From the IMG/VR virus record IMGVR_UViG_3300009161_000006, positions 1-60,984 of that record: a stretch of DNA of 60,984 nt; one strand, given 5' to 3'. Position numbers and translations under genes: made by a program. Origin of the DNA: a virus. This document shows, piece after piece, positions 1-9,660 of this stretch. Position 1 is the first letter of the stretch, and the number at the start of each line of letters is the position of its first letter. Under the pieces are notes generated by a model. The model did no database searches, was not told where the DNA came from, and saw nothing but the letters and a program-made list of their open reading frames with translations.

Positions 1-123
1 AACTTTTGGGTTGACTCCAAGCTCGGAGCAAGTCCCATTACAAACAAATTACATTACCAACTTTAACTTTTTAACTCAGTATCTTCCTGATACTTATGAG
101 AAAGAATTTGAGCGTTATGGTAA
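1..123. repeat. Exact terminal repeat marking a circular genome
   Basis: The first 123 bases are identical to 60862-60984. The repeat lies wholly within the 5' part of the major capsid gene, with no intergenic or packaging-like signal. I read it as an assembly overlap of a circular or circularly permuted molecule, giving a unique length of 60,861 bp. Confidence 0.9.
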
Positions 124-1420
124 TAGAACAGTAGCTTCATTCTTACGTATGGTAGGAGCGGAGATGCCGTCAAACTCGGATATGATTAAATGGGCTGAAC
201 AAGGTCGTTTGCACACAAAGTACACAAACTGTGTTCCTGCTGCTGCTGCTGCTTCTAATACATCTGTATTTACTATTACAGACGCTACAATTACTTCGGG
301 TAATACAATCTCAATTCGTTTAGGTCAAACAGTTATGATTTTTGATAATGCTACGGGATTGTCAAACAAAGGAATCGTTATTGTTGCTCCTGCAGGTACG
401 GGTCCTACCTATACTATTACAGTTGCTTATTATGAGACAGGTGGTCAAACTTTTGCTGCTGCGTCTACTTGTTCTATTTGGGTATATGGTTCTGAATTTA
501 AAAAAGGAACAAATGGTATGTCAGGTTCTTTAGAGGCTGAAGATACTATTTTCTCAAATTCTCCAATTATCATTAAAGATAAGTATGCAGTAAACGGTTC
601 TGACATGGCTCAAATTGGTTGGGTTGAAGTGACTACTGAGAATGGTGCTACAGGATACCTTTGGTACTTAAAATCAGAACACGAAACTCGTCTACGTTTT
701 GAAGATTATCTTGAAACTGCAATGGTTGAAGCGATTCCTGCAGGTGCAGGTTCGGGTGTTGCTACTCAGGTAACATTTACATCAGCGGGTAACAAAGGTT
801 CAGAAGGTATCTTCTATGTAGTAAATGACCGTGGAAACGTATGGGGTGGTGGTAATCCAACAACTCTTTCTGATTGGGACACTGTTATCTCTCGTTTAGA
901 TAAGCAAGGTGCTATTGAAGAAAACGTAGTATTTGTTAATCGTGATTTTGGATTTGACATTGACGATATGTTAGCTGCACAAAACTCTTATGGAGCAGGT
1001 GGTACTTCTTATGGTCTATTTGACAATGACAAAGACATGGCATTAAATTTAGGATTTACAGGATTCCGAAGAGGTTATGACTTCTACAAGACTGATTGGA
1101 AATACTTAAATGACCCAACAATGCGTGGAGGTATGCCAACAGGTGCAATCGCAAGTGGAAACATCACAGGATTACTTGTTCCTGCAGGTTCTACAAATGT
1201 ATATGACCAAGTTATGGGTAAAAATGCAAAGCGTCCTTTCTTACACGTTAGATATCGTGCTTCTGAAGCAGAAGACAGACGATACAAAACTTGGATGACA
1301 GGTTCTGCCGGAGGTGCTCAAACTAGTGACTTAGATGCAATGGAAGTTAACTTCTTGTCTGAGCGTGCTGTTTGTACTTTAGGTGCGAATAACTTTGTTT
1401 TATTCCGATACGGAGTTTAA
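1..1420 (+). CDS. Major capsid protein, crAss-like (3' part; start at 60842)
   Basis: Joined across the circle (60842-60861 plus 1-1420) this is 479 aa starting MAILASPTFG. It forms the icosahedral shell. Residues about 39-63 hold the stretch EKEFERYGNRT...SFLRMVGAEM, which I recognise from crAss-like phage capsid proteins of HK97 fold. A Thr/Ala/Gly-rich stretch at about 75-170 may be an inserted surface domain (inference). It follows the scaffold gene directly, with an A-rich leader, and is followed by a strong terminator, as expected for the most abundant virion protein. No frameshift is seen across the join. Confidence 0.85.
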   Translation, partial: TFGLTPSSEQVPLQTNYITNFNFLTQYLPDTYEKEFERYGNRTVASFLRMVGAEMPSNSDMIKWAEQGRLHTKYTNCVPAAAAASNTSVFTITDATITSGNTISIRLGQTVMIFDNATGLSNKGIVIVAPAGTGPTYTITVAYYETGGQTFAAASTCSIWVYGSEFKKGTNGMSGSLEAEDTIFSNSPIIIKDKYAVNGSDMAQIGWVEVTTENGATGYLWYLKSEHETRLRFEDYLETAMVEAIPAGAGSGVATQVTFTSAGNKGSEGIFYVVNDRGNVWGGGNPTTLSDWDTVISRLDKQGAIEENVVFVNRDFGFDIDDMLAAQNSYGAGGTSYGLFDNDKDMALNLGFTGFRRGYDFYKTDWKYLNDPTMRGGMPTGAIASGNITGLLVPAGSTNVYDQVMGKNAKRPFLHVRYRASEAEDRRYKTWMTGSAGGAQTSDLDAMEVNFLSERAVCTLGANNFVLFRYGV

Positions 1421-1437
1421 TAATAATTTAATTTTCA

Positions 1438-1469
1438 AAAGGAGGGGCGCTTTGCTCCTCCTTTATTTT
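1438..1469 (+). terminator. Rho-independent terminator after the capsid gene
   Basis: Stem AAAGGAGG (1438-1445) pairs with CCTCCTTT (1457-1464), followed by ATTTTA. It lies 18 nt after the capsid stop codon. Confidence 0.8.
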
Positions 1470-1494
1470 AGTAACTAAATCAAATCAAATAATA

Positions 1495-2241
1495 ATGAAA
1501 AAAAACACAACATCAGTAGATAAGACCTACAAGCTAAAAAGCAATGCAACGCCAATCTCTTTTACGTTGCCATCAAGAAACACAACTAGGTATCCACTTC
1601 TTTATTTTGATGAAGAGAACAATATGAACAGAGCTTTGCGATATGCAAGAAATCAAAAATCACCATTTGAAGATGAACAAGACGGAAACTTTCTTCTTGA
1701 ACCAATAATCTTTGATGATGGATTTCTAAGTGTCCCAAGAACAAATCCTGTGCTACAGCAATTTTTACATTATCATCCATTAAATGGATTCGCTTTTGTA
1801 GAAGTAGATAAAACAATTGATGCTGCTCAGGAAGTTGAGATGCTAAACTTTGAAGTAGATGCATTGATTGAAGCTAGACAATTAACTATAGAGCAACTTG
1901 AAGTAGTAAGTAGAGTTATGTTCCAAAAAGATGTAACAAATGTATCAACTGCAGAATTACGCAGAGATGTATTGATTTATGCTAAAAGAGAACCTAAGTC
2001 ATTTTTAGAGATATTAAATGACCCTTTACTTAAACTGCAGTCTAATGTTCAAATGTTCTTCTCAAGCAATATATTACAATTTAGAAATGGACAGCGCGAG
2101 GTGTGGTATAATACTAAAAGCAATAAAAAGAAAATGATGACTGTACCATTTGGAGAAGACCCATTTGAAACAGTTGCTTTATATTTAAAGTCAGACGAGG
2201 GTATTGAGGTATTGAAGTTCTTAGAAATAAGTTCAAAATAA
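1495..2241 (+). CDS. Structural protein downstream of capsid
   Basis: A 248-aa soluble protein with no signal peptide or membrane segment, and no motif that I can tie to an enzyme. It contains a mixed charged region with likely helices at about 115-180. Its place right after the capsid gene and before the ring-like proteins matches a conserved crAss-like head or connector-associated protein. The role is inferred from position only. Confidence 0.6.
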   Translation: MKKNTTSVDKTYKLKSNATPISFTLPSRNTTRYPLLYFDEENNMNRALRYARNQKSPFEDEQDGNFLLEPIIFDDGFLSVPRTNPVLQQFLHYHPLNGFAFVEVDKTIDAAQEVEMLNFEVDALIEARQLTIEQLEVVSRVMFQKDVTNVSTAELRRDVLIYAKREPKSFLEILNDPLLKLQSNVQMFFSSNILQFRNGQREVWYNTKSNKKKMMTVPFGEDPFETVALYLKSDEGIEVLKFLEISSK

Positions 2242-2245
2242 TTAG

Positions 2246-2253
2246 TATATTTG
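2246..2253 (+). promoter_or_regulatory. Bacteroidetes -7 box (TATATTTG)
   Basis: TATATTTG followed by TAC, 33 nt before the 96-aa gene. It matches the TAnnTTTG sigma-ABfr consensus; no clear -33 TTG was assigned. Confidence 0.6.
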
Positions 2254-2285
2254 TACTTTATTAACCCATTTAAACTTTTTAAACG

Positions 2286-2576
2286 ATGGAAAAATTTTTA
2301 GGAATTACAGTAACAGGTCAACAAGTACAAATAGTATCTGCAACAGGTATTGTATTAATTGAGCAAGACTCTACAACAACAGTTGGGATTCATTACAAAT
2401 CATCTACAGGTACAGATGTTGTAACAATTACACATGCTACAGCAGGAGCAGGTGATGAAACTATGCGTGATGCAATTCAAAATGCAGTTGTTGCTGCTTT
2501 GACAACATCGTGGACAAATGTTTTATACACTGTTGAAAATTTACCTTATGCAGTATCAAATATTTCTATAGCGTAA
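2286..2576 (+). CDS. Small virion protein, possible capsid decoration
   Basis: 96 aa, rich in Thr, Val and Ala with predicted beta strands, and no Cys. It has its own promoter upstream and a terminator immediately downstream, suggesting separate high-level expression as for a decoration or auxiliary capsid protein. This is inference from position and regulation; no family is recognised. Confidence 0.5.
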   Translation: MEKFLGITVTGQQVQIVSATGIVLIEQDSTTTVGIHYKSSTGTDVVTITHATAGAGDETMRDAIQNAVVAALTTSWTNVLYTVENLPYAVSNISIA

Positions 2577-2599
2577 TATTAATTAATTTAGAAACAAAG

Positions 2600-2628
2600 A
2601 GGCGCTTTAATAGAGTGCCTTTTTTTTT
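2600..2628 (+). terminator. Rho-independent terminator
   Basis: Stem AGGCGCT (2600-2606) with AGTGCCT (2614-2620) is followed by a long T run. The next promoter starts within a few bases. Confidence 0.85.
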
Positions 2629-2630
2629 AT

Positions 2631-2638
2631 TATCTTTG
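2631..2638 (+). promoter_or_regulatory. Bacteroidetes -7 box (TATCTTTG)
   Basis: TATCTTTG followed by TAAAA, 16 nt before the 329-aa gene and directly after a terminator. It restarts transcription of the connector/tail operon. Confidence 0.7.
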
Positions 2639-2653
2639 TAAAAAGAATAGCGT

Positions 2654-3643
2654 ATGTCTGTAATGATAAACTCCGTAAGAAACACTGTAATAGCCATATT
2701 AAATAAAAATAACTATGGATATATTTCTCCATCTGATTTTAATTTATATGCAACTAATGCGCAAATGGAACTTTACGAAGAGTATTTTAGTAGCTATAAT
2801 AAATCAATATTAGCTGAAAATGCAAGGTCATCAGGTTCTGATTACGCAGATATTAGTAAACCTATTATGGAAGTAATGGAAGGTTTTTTAGAAAGTGATT
2901 TCATTTTCCCACAACTTTCAACTTCAGGTAATCTAACTAATAATTTTTATCTTCCATCACCAACTACTGTTGGTAGTTCTGCATATATGATTAATAAAGT
3001 AATTGTATATACAAAAAAAATAATTAATGGAACAAACACTTCACAATCCAACTTTCAATTAATAGATGCAACAGTAAACTTTCCTGCTTTAGGCGTTAAA
3101 GTTGGAGATATTGTTTTAAACTTAACAACATTCCAAAGCTCTACTGTACAGTCTTTAACTACTTCAGTAGATACATTAGACTTACAAGATAATATTTTTC
3201 AGAATTTATTAGCAGGAGAAAAATATGCAATATATTCAGGTTCAAATTATTCTGAAGCTGAAAAGGTTTCAAATAGTAAAATACTTTTATTGCAAAATTC
3301 ATCGATTACAAGTCCAACATTGATGTATCCATCTTATACAAATATAAGTGATTATATGTCTTTATATCCTATAAGCATACAGGGTTATGGAGCAGTAAGA
3401 AATGATTATTTTAGATATCCTAAAGACCCTAAATGGACATATATTTCTTTAGCAAATGGTGAGCCTGTATTTGACCAATCACAACTTGATTACCAAGACT
3501 TTGAATTACCAATTGAAGATGGGTATAAGTTAGTAATGAAGATATGTCAGTATTGTGGAGTATCAATTCGTGAAGCGGATGTTGTTCAATATGCAATGGC
3601 TCAAGAACAACATGAACAGCCATCATTTAGTATGCAACAATAA
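2654..3643 (+). CDS. Ring/adaptor-like connector protein
   Basis: 329 aa. The N-terminal helical region (about 1-80) is followed by a beta-rich middle and a C-terminal helical part ending in a Gln-rich tail. It resembles the first of the two consecutive head-tail ring proteins of crAss-like phages, and its gene precedes a similarly sized partner by 10 bp. Starting with MSVMINSVRN just after a -7 box, it heads the tail operon. The assignment rests on synteny and overall resemblance. Confidence 0.6.
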   Translation: MSVMINSVRNTVIAILNKNNYGYISPSDFNLYATNAQMELYEEYFSSYNKSILAENARSSGSDYADISKPIMEVMEGFLESDFIFPQLSTSGNLTNNFYLPSPTTVGSSAYMINKVIVYTKKIINGTNTSQSNFQLIDATVNFPALGVKVGDIVLNLTTFQSSTVQSLTTSVDTLDLQDNIFQNLLAGEKYAIYSGSNYSEAEKVSNSKILLLQNSSITSPTLMYPSYTNISDYMSLYPISIQGYGAVRNDYFRYPKDPKWTYISLANGEPVFDQSQLDYQDFELPIEDGYKLVMKICQYCGVSIREADVVQYAMAQEQHEQPSFSMQQ

Positions 3644-3653
3644 ATAGTAAAAT

Positions 3654-4577
3654 ATGACATATATATCACAATACGAATATTATGAAAATAATGGTAATAA
3701 CCCTGAAGACTTAAATTGGGGGTCTTATCAATATGTTAGTTTAGCTGATGTTGTAACTAATTTTCTTTTAATGTATTCGGGAAACCACTCATTAGTAAAT
3801 AATGAGGAGAGGTTCAAGATATTGTTCCACGCAAAGCGTGCTGTTCAAGAGCTTAACTACGATGCGTTTAAAGAGATAAAAGTTTTAGAACTAAATGTTC
3901 CAAATACATTACGATATATTCTACCATCTGATTATGTAAATTGGGTAAGGATATCGGTATATGAGAATGGCGTTCTAAGACCATTAAGTGAAAACATACA
4001 GACATTATCTTCAGGAGCATACCTTCAAGATAACCTTTCAAATATATTGTTTGACCAAAATGGAAATGCTTTATCTCCTCAGAACTCAGCTATAGATTAT
4101 GATAGAATTACAGGAACAAAAAAATCAATCTATCTAAACAAAGGGAATCAATTTGATAATCAAGCAGGGTATAATGTAGATGGTTTTTGGTATTTTGATT
4201 ATGCAATTGGAACAAGATATGGACTGAATACAGAGACCGCAAATGCTAACCCTACATTTAATGTAGATAAAAAGGCAGGTGTGATTAATTTTGATTCAGG
4301 AATGTCAGAGCGATTATGTATTCTTGAATATGTTTCAGATGGTATGGAGAATGGAGACAATTCTCTAATAACAATAAATAAATTATTTGAGGCTTATATT
4401 TATGCTTACATAAAATATGAGGTTTTAAACGCTAAATTCGGCGTTCAAGAATATGTTATTCAAAGAGCCAAAAAAGATAAGCAAGCATTATTAAGAAATG
4501 CTAAGATAAGAATAAGTAATATTCACCCCGGAAGACTTTTAATGAACTTAAGGGGCTTAGATAAAATACTAAAATAG
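3654..4577 (+). CDS. Ring/tail-tube-like connector protein
   Basis: 307 aa. The segment at about 60-115 (a helix ending in NYDAFKE, then a short strand and PSDYVNWVRIS) is typical of gp4-like adaptor/ring proteins in podoviruses. The C-terminal half is helical and basic (residues about 250-307). It lies between the first ring-like protein and the giant tail protein with 1-10 bp gaps, so it very probably forms part of the neck. Confidence 0.6.
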   Translation: MTYISQYEYYENNGNNPEDLNWGSYQYVSLADVVTNFLLMYSGNHSLVNNEERFKILFHAKRAVQELNYDAFKEIKVLELNVPNTLRYILPSDYVNWVRISVYENGVLRPLSENIQTLSSGAYLQDNLSNILFDQNGNALSPQNSAIDYDRITGTKKSIYLNKGNQFDNQAGYNVDGFWYFDYAIGTRYGLNTETANANPTFNVDKKAGVINFDSGMSERLCILEYVSDGMENGDNSLITINKLFEAYIYAYIKYEVLNAKFGVQEYVIQRAKKDKQALLRNAKIRISNIHPGRLLMNLRGLDKILK

Positions 4578-4578
4578 T

Positions 4579-7500
4579 ATGCCGAAATTTAGTAGGAATT
4601 TTGTTGCAGGAAAAATGAACAAAACTTTTGATGAAAGAGTTGTTCCAAATGGCGAGTACATTGACGCTATGAACGTGCGTATGGGTTCAACGGAAAACTC
4701 TGAATTTGGAGTTATCGAAAACACAAAAGGAAATGTTCCGTTAACAGCCTTAAAATTTCTAAATACTCCTTTAAGCGTAGATGCAAGGTGCATTGGTGCT
4801 TATGAAGATGGAGCAATGGAGACAGTATATTGGTTTGTACATGACCCAAATTTTCCATTAGGACTAACGGGTAAGCTTGACTTACTTGTATCTTTTAACA
4901 CAAATAATTCATTCCTTACTTATCACGTTATCACTATAGATAATGGTGGTAACATAAATACAACTCTAAATTTTAATCCAAAGTATCTTATTACAGGAGT
5001 AAATAAAATAGAGAACTTATTATTTTTTACGGATAACTATAATGCTCCAAGAGTAATAAATATAAATAGAAATTATGCTGTGCCATCAGGTGCTCCATTA
5101 ACAGATGCGGGTGGTATTGCAGCAGCATTGCTACTTGAAGAGTCACTACTTGTTATTAAGAAGCCACCTACTGAGTCTCCAACTGTTCAATTATTAAATA
5201 CTGTTGGTCAACAAAACTTTTTAGAAGAGAGGTTTATATCATTTGCTTATAGGTATTTATATGCTGATGGAGAGTATTCAGCTACTTCGCAGTGGTCTGA
5301 TATTGCTTTCGCTCCAAATGGATTTGAGGTAACTGTAGAGGCATACTTAAATGAGGGAATGATAAACTCATTTAATGCTTGTAAGGTAACTTACTATACA
5401 GGTGACTCTCTTGTTGTTGGTATAGATTTATTATTTAAGCAGTCAGAAAGCAATATAATTAAGATAATTGAAAAACAAAATAAACAAGACTTAGGGATAC
5501 CAAATAATATATATACATCAATAAGCTTTGATAATAGTAAGATATTTACTACTCTTCCTGAGTCTGAGTTATTAAGGTTATATGATAATGTCCCAAGATT
5601 TGCTCAAGCACAAACCCTTATGGGTAATAGGCTAATGTATGGTAATTATATTGAAGGATATGACTTAGTGACTTCACTTGGAAACCCTGTTCAATTTACT
5701 TATGAGACAGCGTTAATTCAAGAGGTAATAGGATTTGAAGCATTATTAACGTCAAAACAAACATCAACGTATCTTATTGACGGCAGTCATACTGTTCCAT
5801 TTTCAATATTAAGAATAGACTTTGCTAACTTAATTCCATATGCGTCTAATTTAATAGCAGGAGCTTCTATTGGAATTAGCATTGAGTTTATTCATGAAAG
5901 TTTTACAGGCAGTCCATTTTTAATGGGTGTGACACCAAATACTTTTGTGTCAGCTACATTTTTTTTAACATCAAGTTATAGTAGTCCATATGATTTAGCA
6001 CAAAGTGTTGAGTTCCAAGATTGGATTGGTACGGTTGCTAATATACTTCCTGTGTATGACCCTATCCCTTCAAATCCAACATCTTGCGATGGGTATACAT
6101 TGACTGATAGATTTAATTGTTTAACGCCCGTAAATTTAGCGTTTAATTTTGAAAAAAGAGCGGCAGGTATTAATGCTGTGGCTGAACCAATAAAAATAAT
6201 ATCAAGTAACCTAAATAGTTATATAGACTTGCAGATAGTTGCAACTAAATACGAACAATTAACTAGTCCGGGAACTTATGGATATGAGTATTATCAGATA
6301 ATAGATGAGTTTGTTACATTTTCAAAAGTTGGGCAAATAAGAAGTTTGCATAGCAATAGAGGATATGAGGTGGGAATAGTTTATATGGATGATTTCCTTC
6401 GTTCATCAACAGCTCTTGTTTCAGTTGACAATACTGTTTATACTCCTTGTTCTTCATCTGTAAATCAAAACTCAATAAGGGTAACTATACCTACTTCACA
6501 AGTAGCTCCATATTGGGCAACTAGATATAAGTTTGTAATAAAGCCTGACCAAGAAGGATATCAAACAGTATACTCAACATTACTTTATATAGATACCGCA
6601 AATAACAGCTTATATTGGTTTTTACTTGAGGGAGAAAATCAACAAAAGGTTGAGGTAGGAGATAGGCTTATTGTAAAAAAAGACTCAAATGGAGCAACAC
6701 AAGAATGTGTGTATACTACTGTTTTAGAAAAGGGCTCTCAAGCCTTTCCATTCCCGGGTGTATACATGAGATTAGAAACTATTAATTTTGCAGCAACAAT
6801 CCCATCTATACCTCCATATACAGACTCTAATAGTGGAGTAAAAATAACTAGAGTATATTGGTCTGAGCCCGGTGGCCCACCTTGGACTGACATAGATGTT
6901 CCTGCAGGTTCTGTTATAGGAATAATGGTATATACATATAGAAAAGGTACTTTTGACTGTAGTGAAAAAGAGGTAAATTCGTCACAATCGTATGTTTATT
7001 TTACTGCAACAAATGACTATAATAGTTTAGAAGATTGGTTTACATTTAATACTTCAACTATTATGTCAGCGCTAATAGCCCTTCCGTCTACCGGTATGAG
7101 TATCGTTTATATGGGAAGTTTTAATAATAGCGAATCAGCCATGAATACTTTTGTTACTGCGGGTGCAGCAGCTAATATAATGCGATTATATATTAATAGA
7201 GACCCTGCTGATAACCGCTTAACTTTTTGGATGTCAGGGACAGTTCAGTGTACTGTTTTTAGTGACTCAATTTCTAGGCTTGGATTTAAGATTAGTAGAG
7301 CACCTGTTAGTCCTGACTTTGTATTTGAGACAGCTCCAATAGATGCCTTGCCTGATGTATTCTTTGAAAACAATTTATCGTTTGGGATTACGTCTATTGG
7401 AGAGCATGAAGGAAATGTTCAAAATCAAGACTTTTTAATGGGACAACCTGCAATTATAAATACAGGGTTTTTCAATTGTTTTTCATTTGGAAATGGAGTG

Positions 7501-9432
7501 GAGAGTTATAAAATTAGAGACTCAATAATTGGTAGAGAGTTTAATCTTGGGGAAAGAGTAACCTCAGTCTCTGCGCAAGACTACAAAGAAGCGCATAGGT
7601 TCTCGGATATTACTTATAGTGGGGTATATAACCCTGAGTCAAATCTAAATAAGCTTAATGAGTTTAATTTAGGTCTTCTAAACTATAAATATTTAGAGTC
7701 ATCTTTTGGGTATATCTATATATTAGATGGTAGAGAGACTGATGTTTTATGTATCCAAGAAGATAAGATATCGTATGTATTAGCAGGCAAGAATTTATTG
7801 TCAGATGCAGGTGCAGGGCGAGCGCTACTTGCTGTACCTGAAGTATTGGGTACTCAGATTGCAAGAACTGAAAAGTTTGGCATAAGCCACAACCCTGAAA
7901 GTTATGTTCAATGGGGTGCTGATAGATATTTCACTGATGTAAAAAGAGGCGCTGTTATACAGCTCCAAGGAGACTCAGCACAAAACGATAAGTTACAGGT
8001 GGTATCAGAGTTTGGTATGCGAACATGGTTTAGAGATGAATTTATCTATTCACAGACTACACAGAAACTTGGAGGATATGACCCGTATATGAATGAATAT
8101 GTTTTGACTAGCAATGACATTAGTATCCCAATAGTAACGGAGTGTTTTGATTGCGACCAAGACAATACATTTTCAATAGACAACTCTTCTAACTCAACGG
8201 ATAGAGAGATAAATTATTGTATTGAATTAAATGATTGTATTGGAATTGGAACTATTACCATAGCAACAACATCTATATCTTTAGGAGGAAGCTTTACTGT
8301 ATCAGCTACCTATGATGGAACAACAACTTCAACATTAATAACAAGTGTCGGAATAGATACTGTTAGTTATAATGTAAATAATCCGTCTGTTCTTACTCTT
8401 GAAATTAATATAATTATATCTGCAGGTTCAACAATTGGATTTGATATAAACAATGAATGTCAAGAATGTGAAAAAATAAAACTAATTGAGGTAGTAATTA
8501 CTGATAATAGCAATGCAGGATTTTTCATTCATAATCAATATAACTATACTGATGTAACAATACCTTATACATCTCCATTACAGAGCAATCAAGTTACATT
8601 TGCTTCAGGTACAGCTGTTCCACTTGTTTCATATTATAATGCAGCGGTAGGATTCCAAGGACAGGGTAGCTTCCCTTACCCCGGAGTAGATATGACACTA
8701 TATACAAATAAAATTGGGTTTGATAACTATGACTTTATTGACCCTCCGAATAGATTTTTATGGACAACCACAAATATTAATTATCCAAATACACCTGCAG
8801 CTATAGCAACACTACTATCAATAGCAAATGTTGTGACTCCAATAGTAACTGTTGGAAATCAGAACTCCGCAGTTTTTTCTGTGCCAAGCTTATTTGATAA
8901 TCTTTATTTGATTTGGGACTTAAGAAGTACCACTGAGGTTGAATTATGTTATAGCGAAGTGAGTTGTGATGTCGCTTGTCTCGAATGCTCGGTTTGTGAG
9001 TGCGGAACATGGTTGGTAGTAAATAATACCGGAGAGTCTTATTTTGGTGTTCAGTATGTTAATTGTGATGGACTTAATGCTGTTATTGGAGAGTTTGACC
9101 CTGTAAGTTATACGTTCCCTAGAGACGCAGGTATATTTATATGTGCTAGGGACTTCCTTATCCCTGAGCGAATCCCCGGATTTACATATACATATATAGG
9201 TTGCTATTGTTGTGCAGAATGTCAGTCTTATAGCATATTTAACTCGGGAGGAGAAGATATAGCATTCACAGGTGAACTTCTATGCGGTGGAGGCGCAACT
9301 ACGCTTAATTTCCTTGCAGGACAAACATATGAATACTGTATGTCTAGTGTTATCTCGTACTTTGATGTGAGTTTAGGTATTGACTATGTTGAAAATCTAA
9401 TATTTACCCCGATAGAATGTAATTGCGGTTAA
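4579..9432 (+). CDS. Giant tail protein (tail stabilisation/muzzle-like)
   Basis: 1617 aa. The N-terminus (MPKFSRNFVAGKMNKTFDER) and the following NGEYIDAMNVRMGSTE are a widespread opening of P22 gp10-like and crAss-like tail-tip/muzzle proteins. The protein is beta-rich with Asn/Thr/Ser abundance. From about residue 1190 onward it is Cys-rich, with repeated CxxC-like pairs (for example CDVACLECSVCEC), suggesting small beta modules with disulfides or metal sites at the exposed end. It begins 1 nt after the ring protein stop. The role is inferred from family resemblance and order. Confidence 0.7.
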   Translation: MPKFSRNFVAGKMNKTFDERVVPNGEYIDAMNVRMGSTENSEFGVIENTKGNVPLTALKFLNTPLSVDARCIGAYEDGAMETVYWFVHDPNFPLGLTGKLDLLVSFNTNNSFLTYHVITIDNGGNINTTLNFNPKYLITGVNKIENLLFFTDNYNAPRVININRNYAVPSGAPLTDAGGIAAALLLEESLLVIKKPPTESPTVQLLNTVGQQNFLEERFISFAYRYLYADGEYSATSQWSDIAFAPNGFEVTVEAYLNEGMINSFNACKVTYYTGDSLVVGIDLLFKQSESNIIKIIEKQNKQDLGIPNNIYTSISFDNSKIFTTLPESELLRLYDNVPRFAQAQTLMGNRLMYGNYIEGYDLVTSLGNPVQFTYETALIQEVIGFEALLTSKQTSTYLIDGSHTVPFSILRIDFANLIPYASNLIAGASIGISIEFIHESFTGSPFLMGVTPNTFVSATFFLTSSYSSPYDLAQSVEFQDWIGTVANILPVYDPIPSNPTSCDGYTLTDRFNCLTPVNLAFNFEKRAAGINAVAEPIKIISSNLNSYIDLQIVATKYEQLTSPGTYGYEYYQIIDEFVTFSKVGQIRSLHSNRGYEVGIVYMDDFLRSSTALVSVDNTVYTPCSSSVNQNSIRVTIPTSQVAPYWATRYKFVIKPDQEGYQTVYSTLLYIDTANNSLYWFLLEGENQQKVEVGDRLIVKKDSNGATQECVYTTVLEKGSQAFPFPGVYMRLETINFAATIPSIPPYTDSNSGVKITRVYWSEPGGPPWTDIDVPAGSVIGIMVYTYRKGTFDCSEKEVNSSQSYVYFTATNDYNSLEDWFTFNTSTIMSALIALPSTGMSIVYMGSFNNSESAMNTFVTAGAAANIMRLYINRDPADNRLTFWMSGTVQCTVFSDSISRLGFKISRAPVSPDFVFETAPIDALPDVFFENNLSFGITSIGEHEGNVQNQDFLMGQPAIINTGFFNCFSFGNGVESYKIRDSIIGREFNLGERVTSVSAQDYKEAHRFSDITYSGVYNPESNLNKLNEFNLGLLNYKYLESSFGYIYILDGRETDVLCIQEDKISYVLAGKNLLSDAGAGRALLAVPEVLGTQIARTEKFGISHNPESYVQWGADRYFTDVKRGAVIQLQGDSAQNDKLQVVSEFGMRTWFRDEFIYSQTTQKLGGYDPYMNEYVLTSNDISIPIVTECFDCDQDNTFSIDNSSNSTDREINYCIELNDCIGIGTITIATTSISLGGSFTVSATYDGTTTSTLITSVGIDTVSYNVNNPSVLTLEINIIISAGSTIGFDINNECQECEKIKLIEVVITDNSNAGFFIHNQYNYTDVTIPYTSPLQSNQVTFASGTAVPLVSYYNAAVGFQGQGSFPYPGVDMTLYTNKIGFDNYDFIDPPNRFLWTTTNINYPNTPAAIATLLSIANVVTPIVTVGNQNSAVFSVPSLFDNLYLIWDLRSTTEVELCYSEVSCDVACLECSVCECGTWLVVNNTGESYFGVQYVNCDGLNAVIGEFDPVSYTFPRDAGIFICARDFLIPERIPGFTYTYIGCYCCAECQSYSIFNSGGEDIAFTGELLCGGGATTLNFLAGQTYEYCMSSVISYFDVSLGIDYVENLIFTPIECNCG

Positions 9433-9447
9433 GTAAAATAAAAATGT

Positions 9448-9455
9448 TAATTTTG
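9448..9455 (+). promoter_or_regulatory. Bacteroidetes -7 box (TAATTTTG)
   Basis: TAATTTTG, 20 nt before the start of the 60-aa gene. It fits TAnnTTTG. Confidence 0.55.
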
Positions 9456-9475
9456 CATAACTAATAAGCAATACT

Positions 9476-9658
9476 ATGCCGGCAACATATTTTTTAAATT
9501 CAGTAGATTTGGCAAGCGCTACATACATTTATAGTGACGCATCTATGTTATATGCAGCAGCAGAAGGGTACTATTCAGACGGCACCATTTGCAGGTATTG
9601 GTATCTTGACCTTGTTCTTGGATATTGGATATTAGAACCATTTACTTATTGTAAATAG
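9476..9658 (+). CDS. Small tail-associated protein
   Basis: 60 aa, Tyr/Ala-rich, with two Cys (residues 39 and 59). It resembles the Cys-containing modules at the end of the preceding giant tail protein and lies 2 nt before the next structural gene. It could be a detached C-terminal module or a small tail accessory. The function is unknown. Confidence 0.5.
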   Translation: MPATYFLNSVDLASATYIYSDASMLYAAAEGYYSDGTICRYWYLDLVLGYWILEPFTYCK

Positions 9659-9660
9659 AC

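Noticed and set aside
1-123. Terminal repeat as a physical direct terminal repeat of the virion DNA
   Set aside because: It splits the capsid gene and shows no packaging features; assembly overlap of a circle is the simpler reading.
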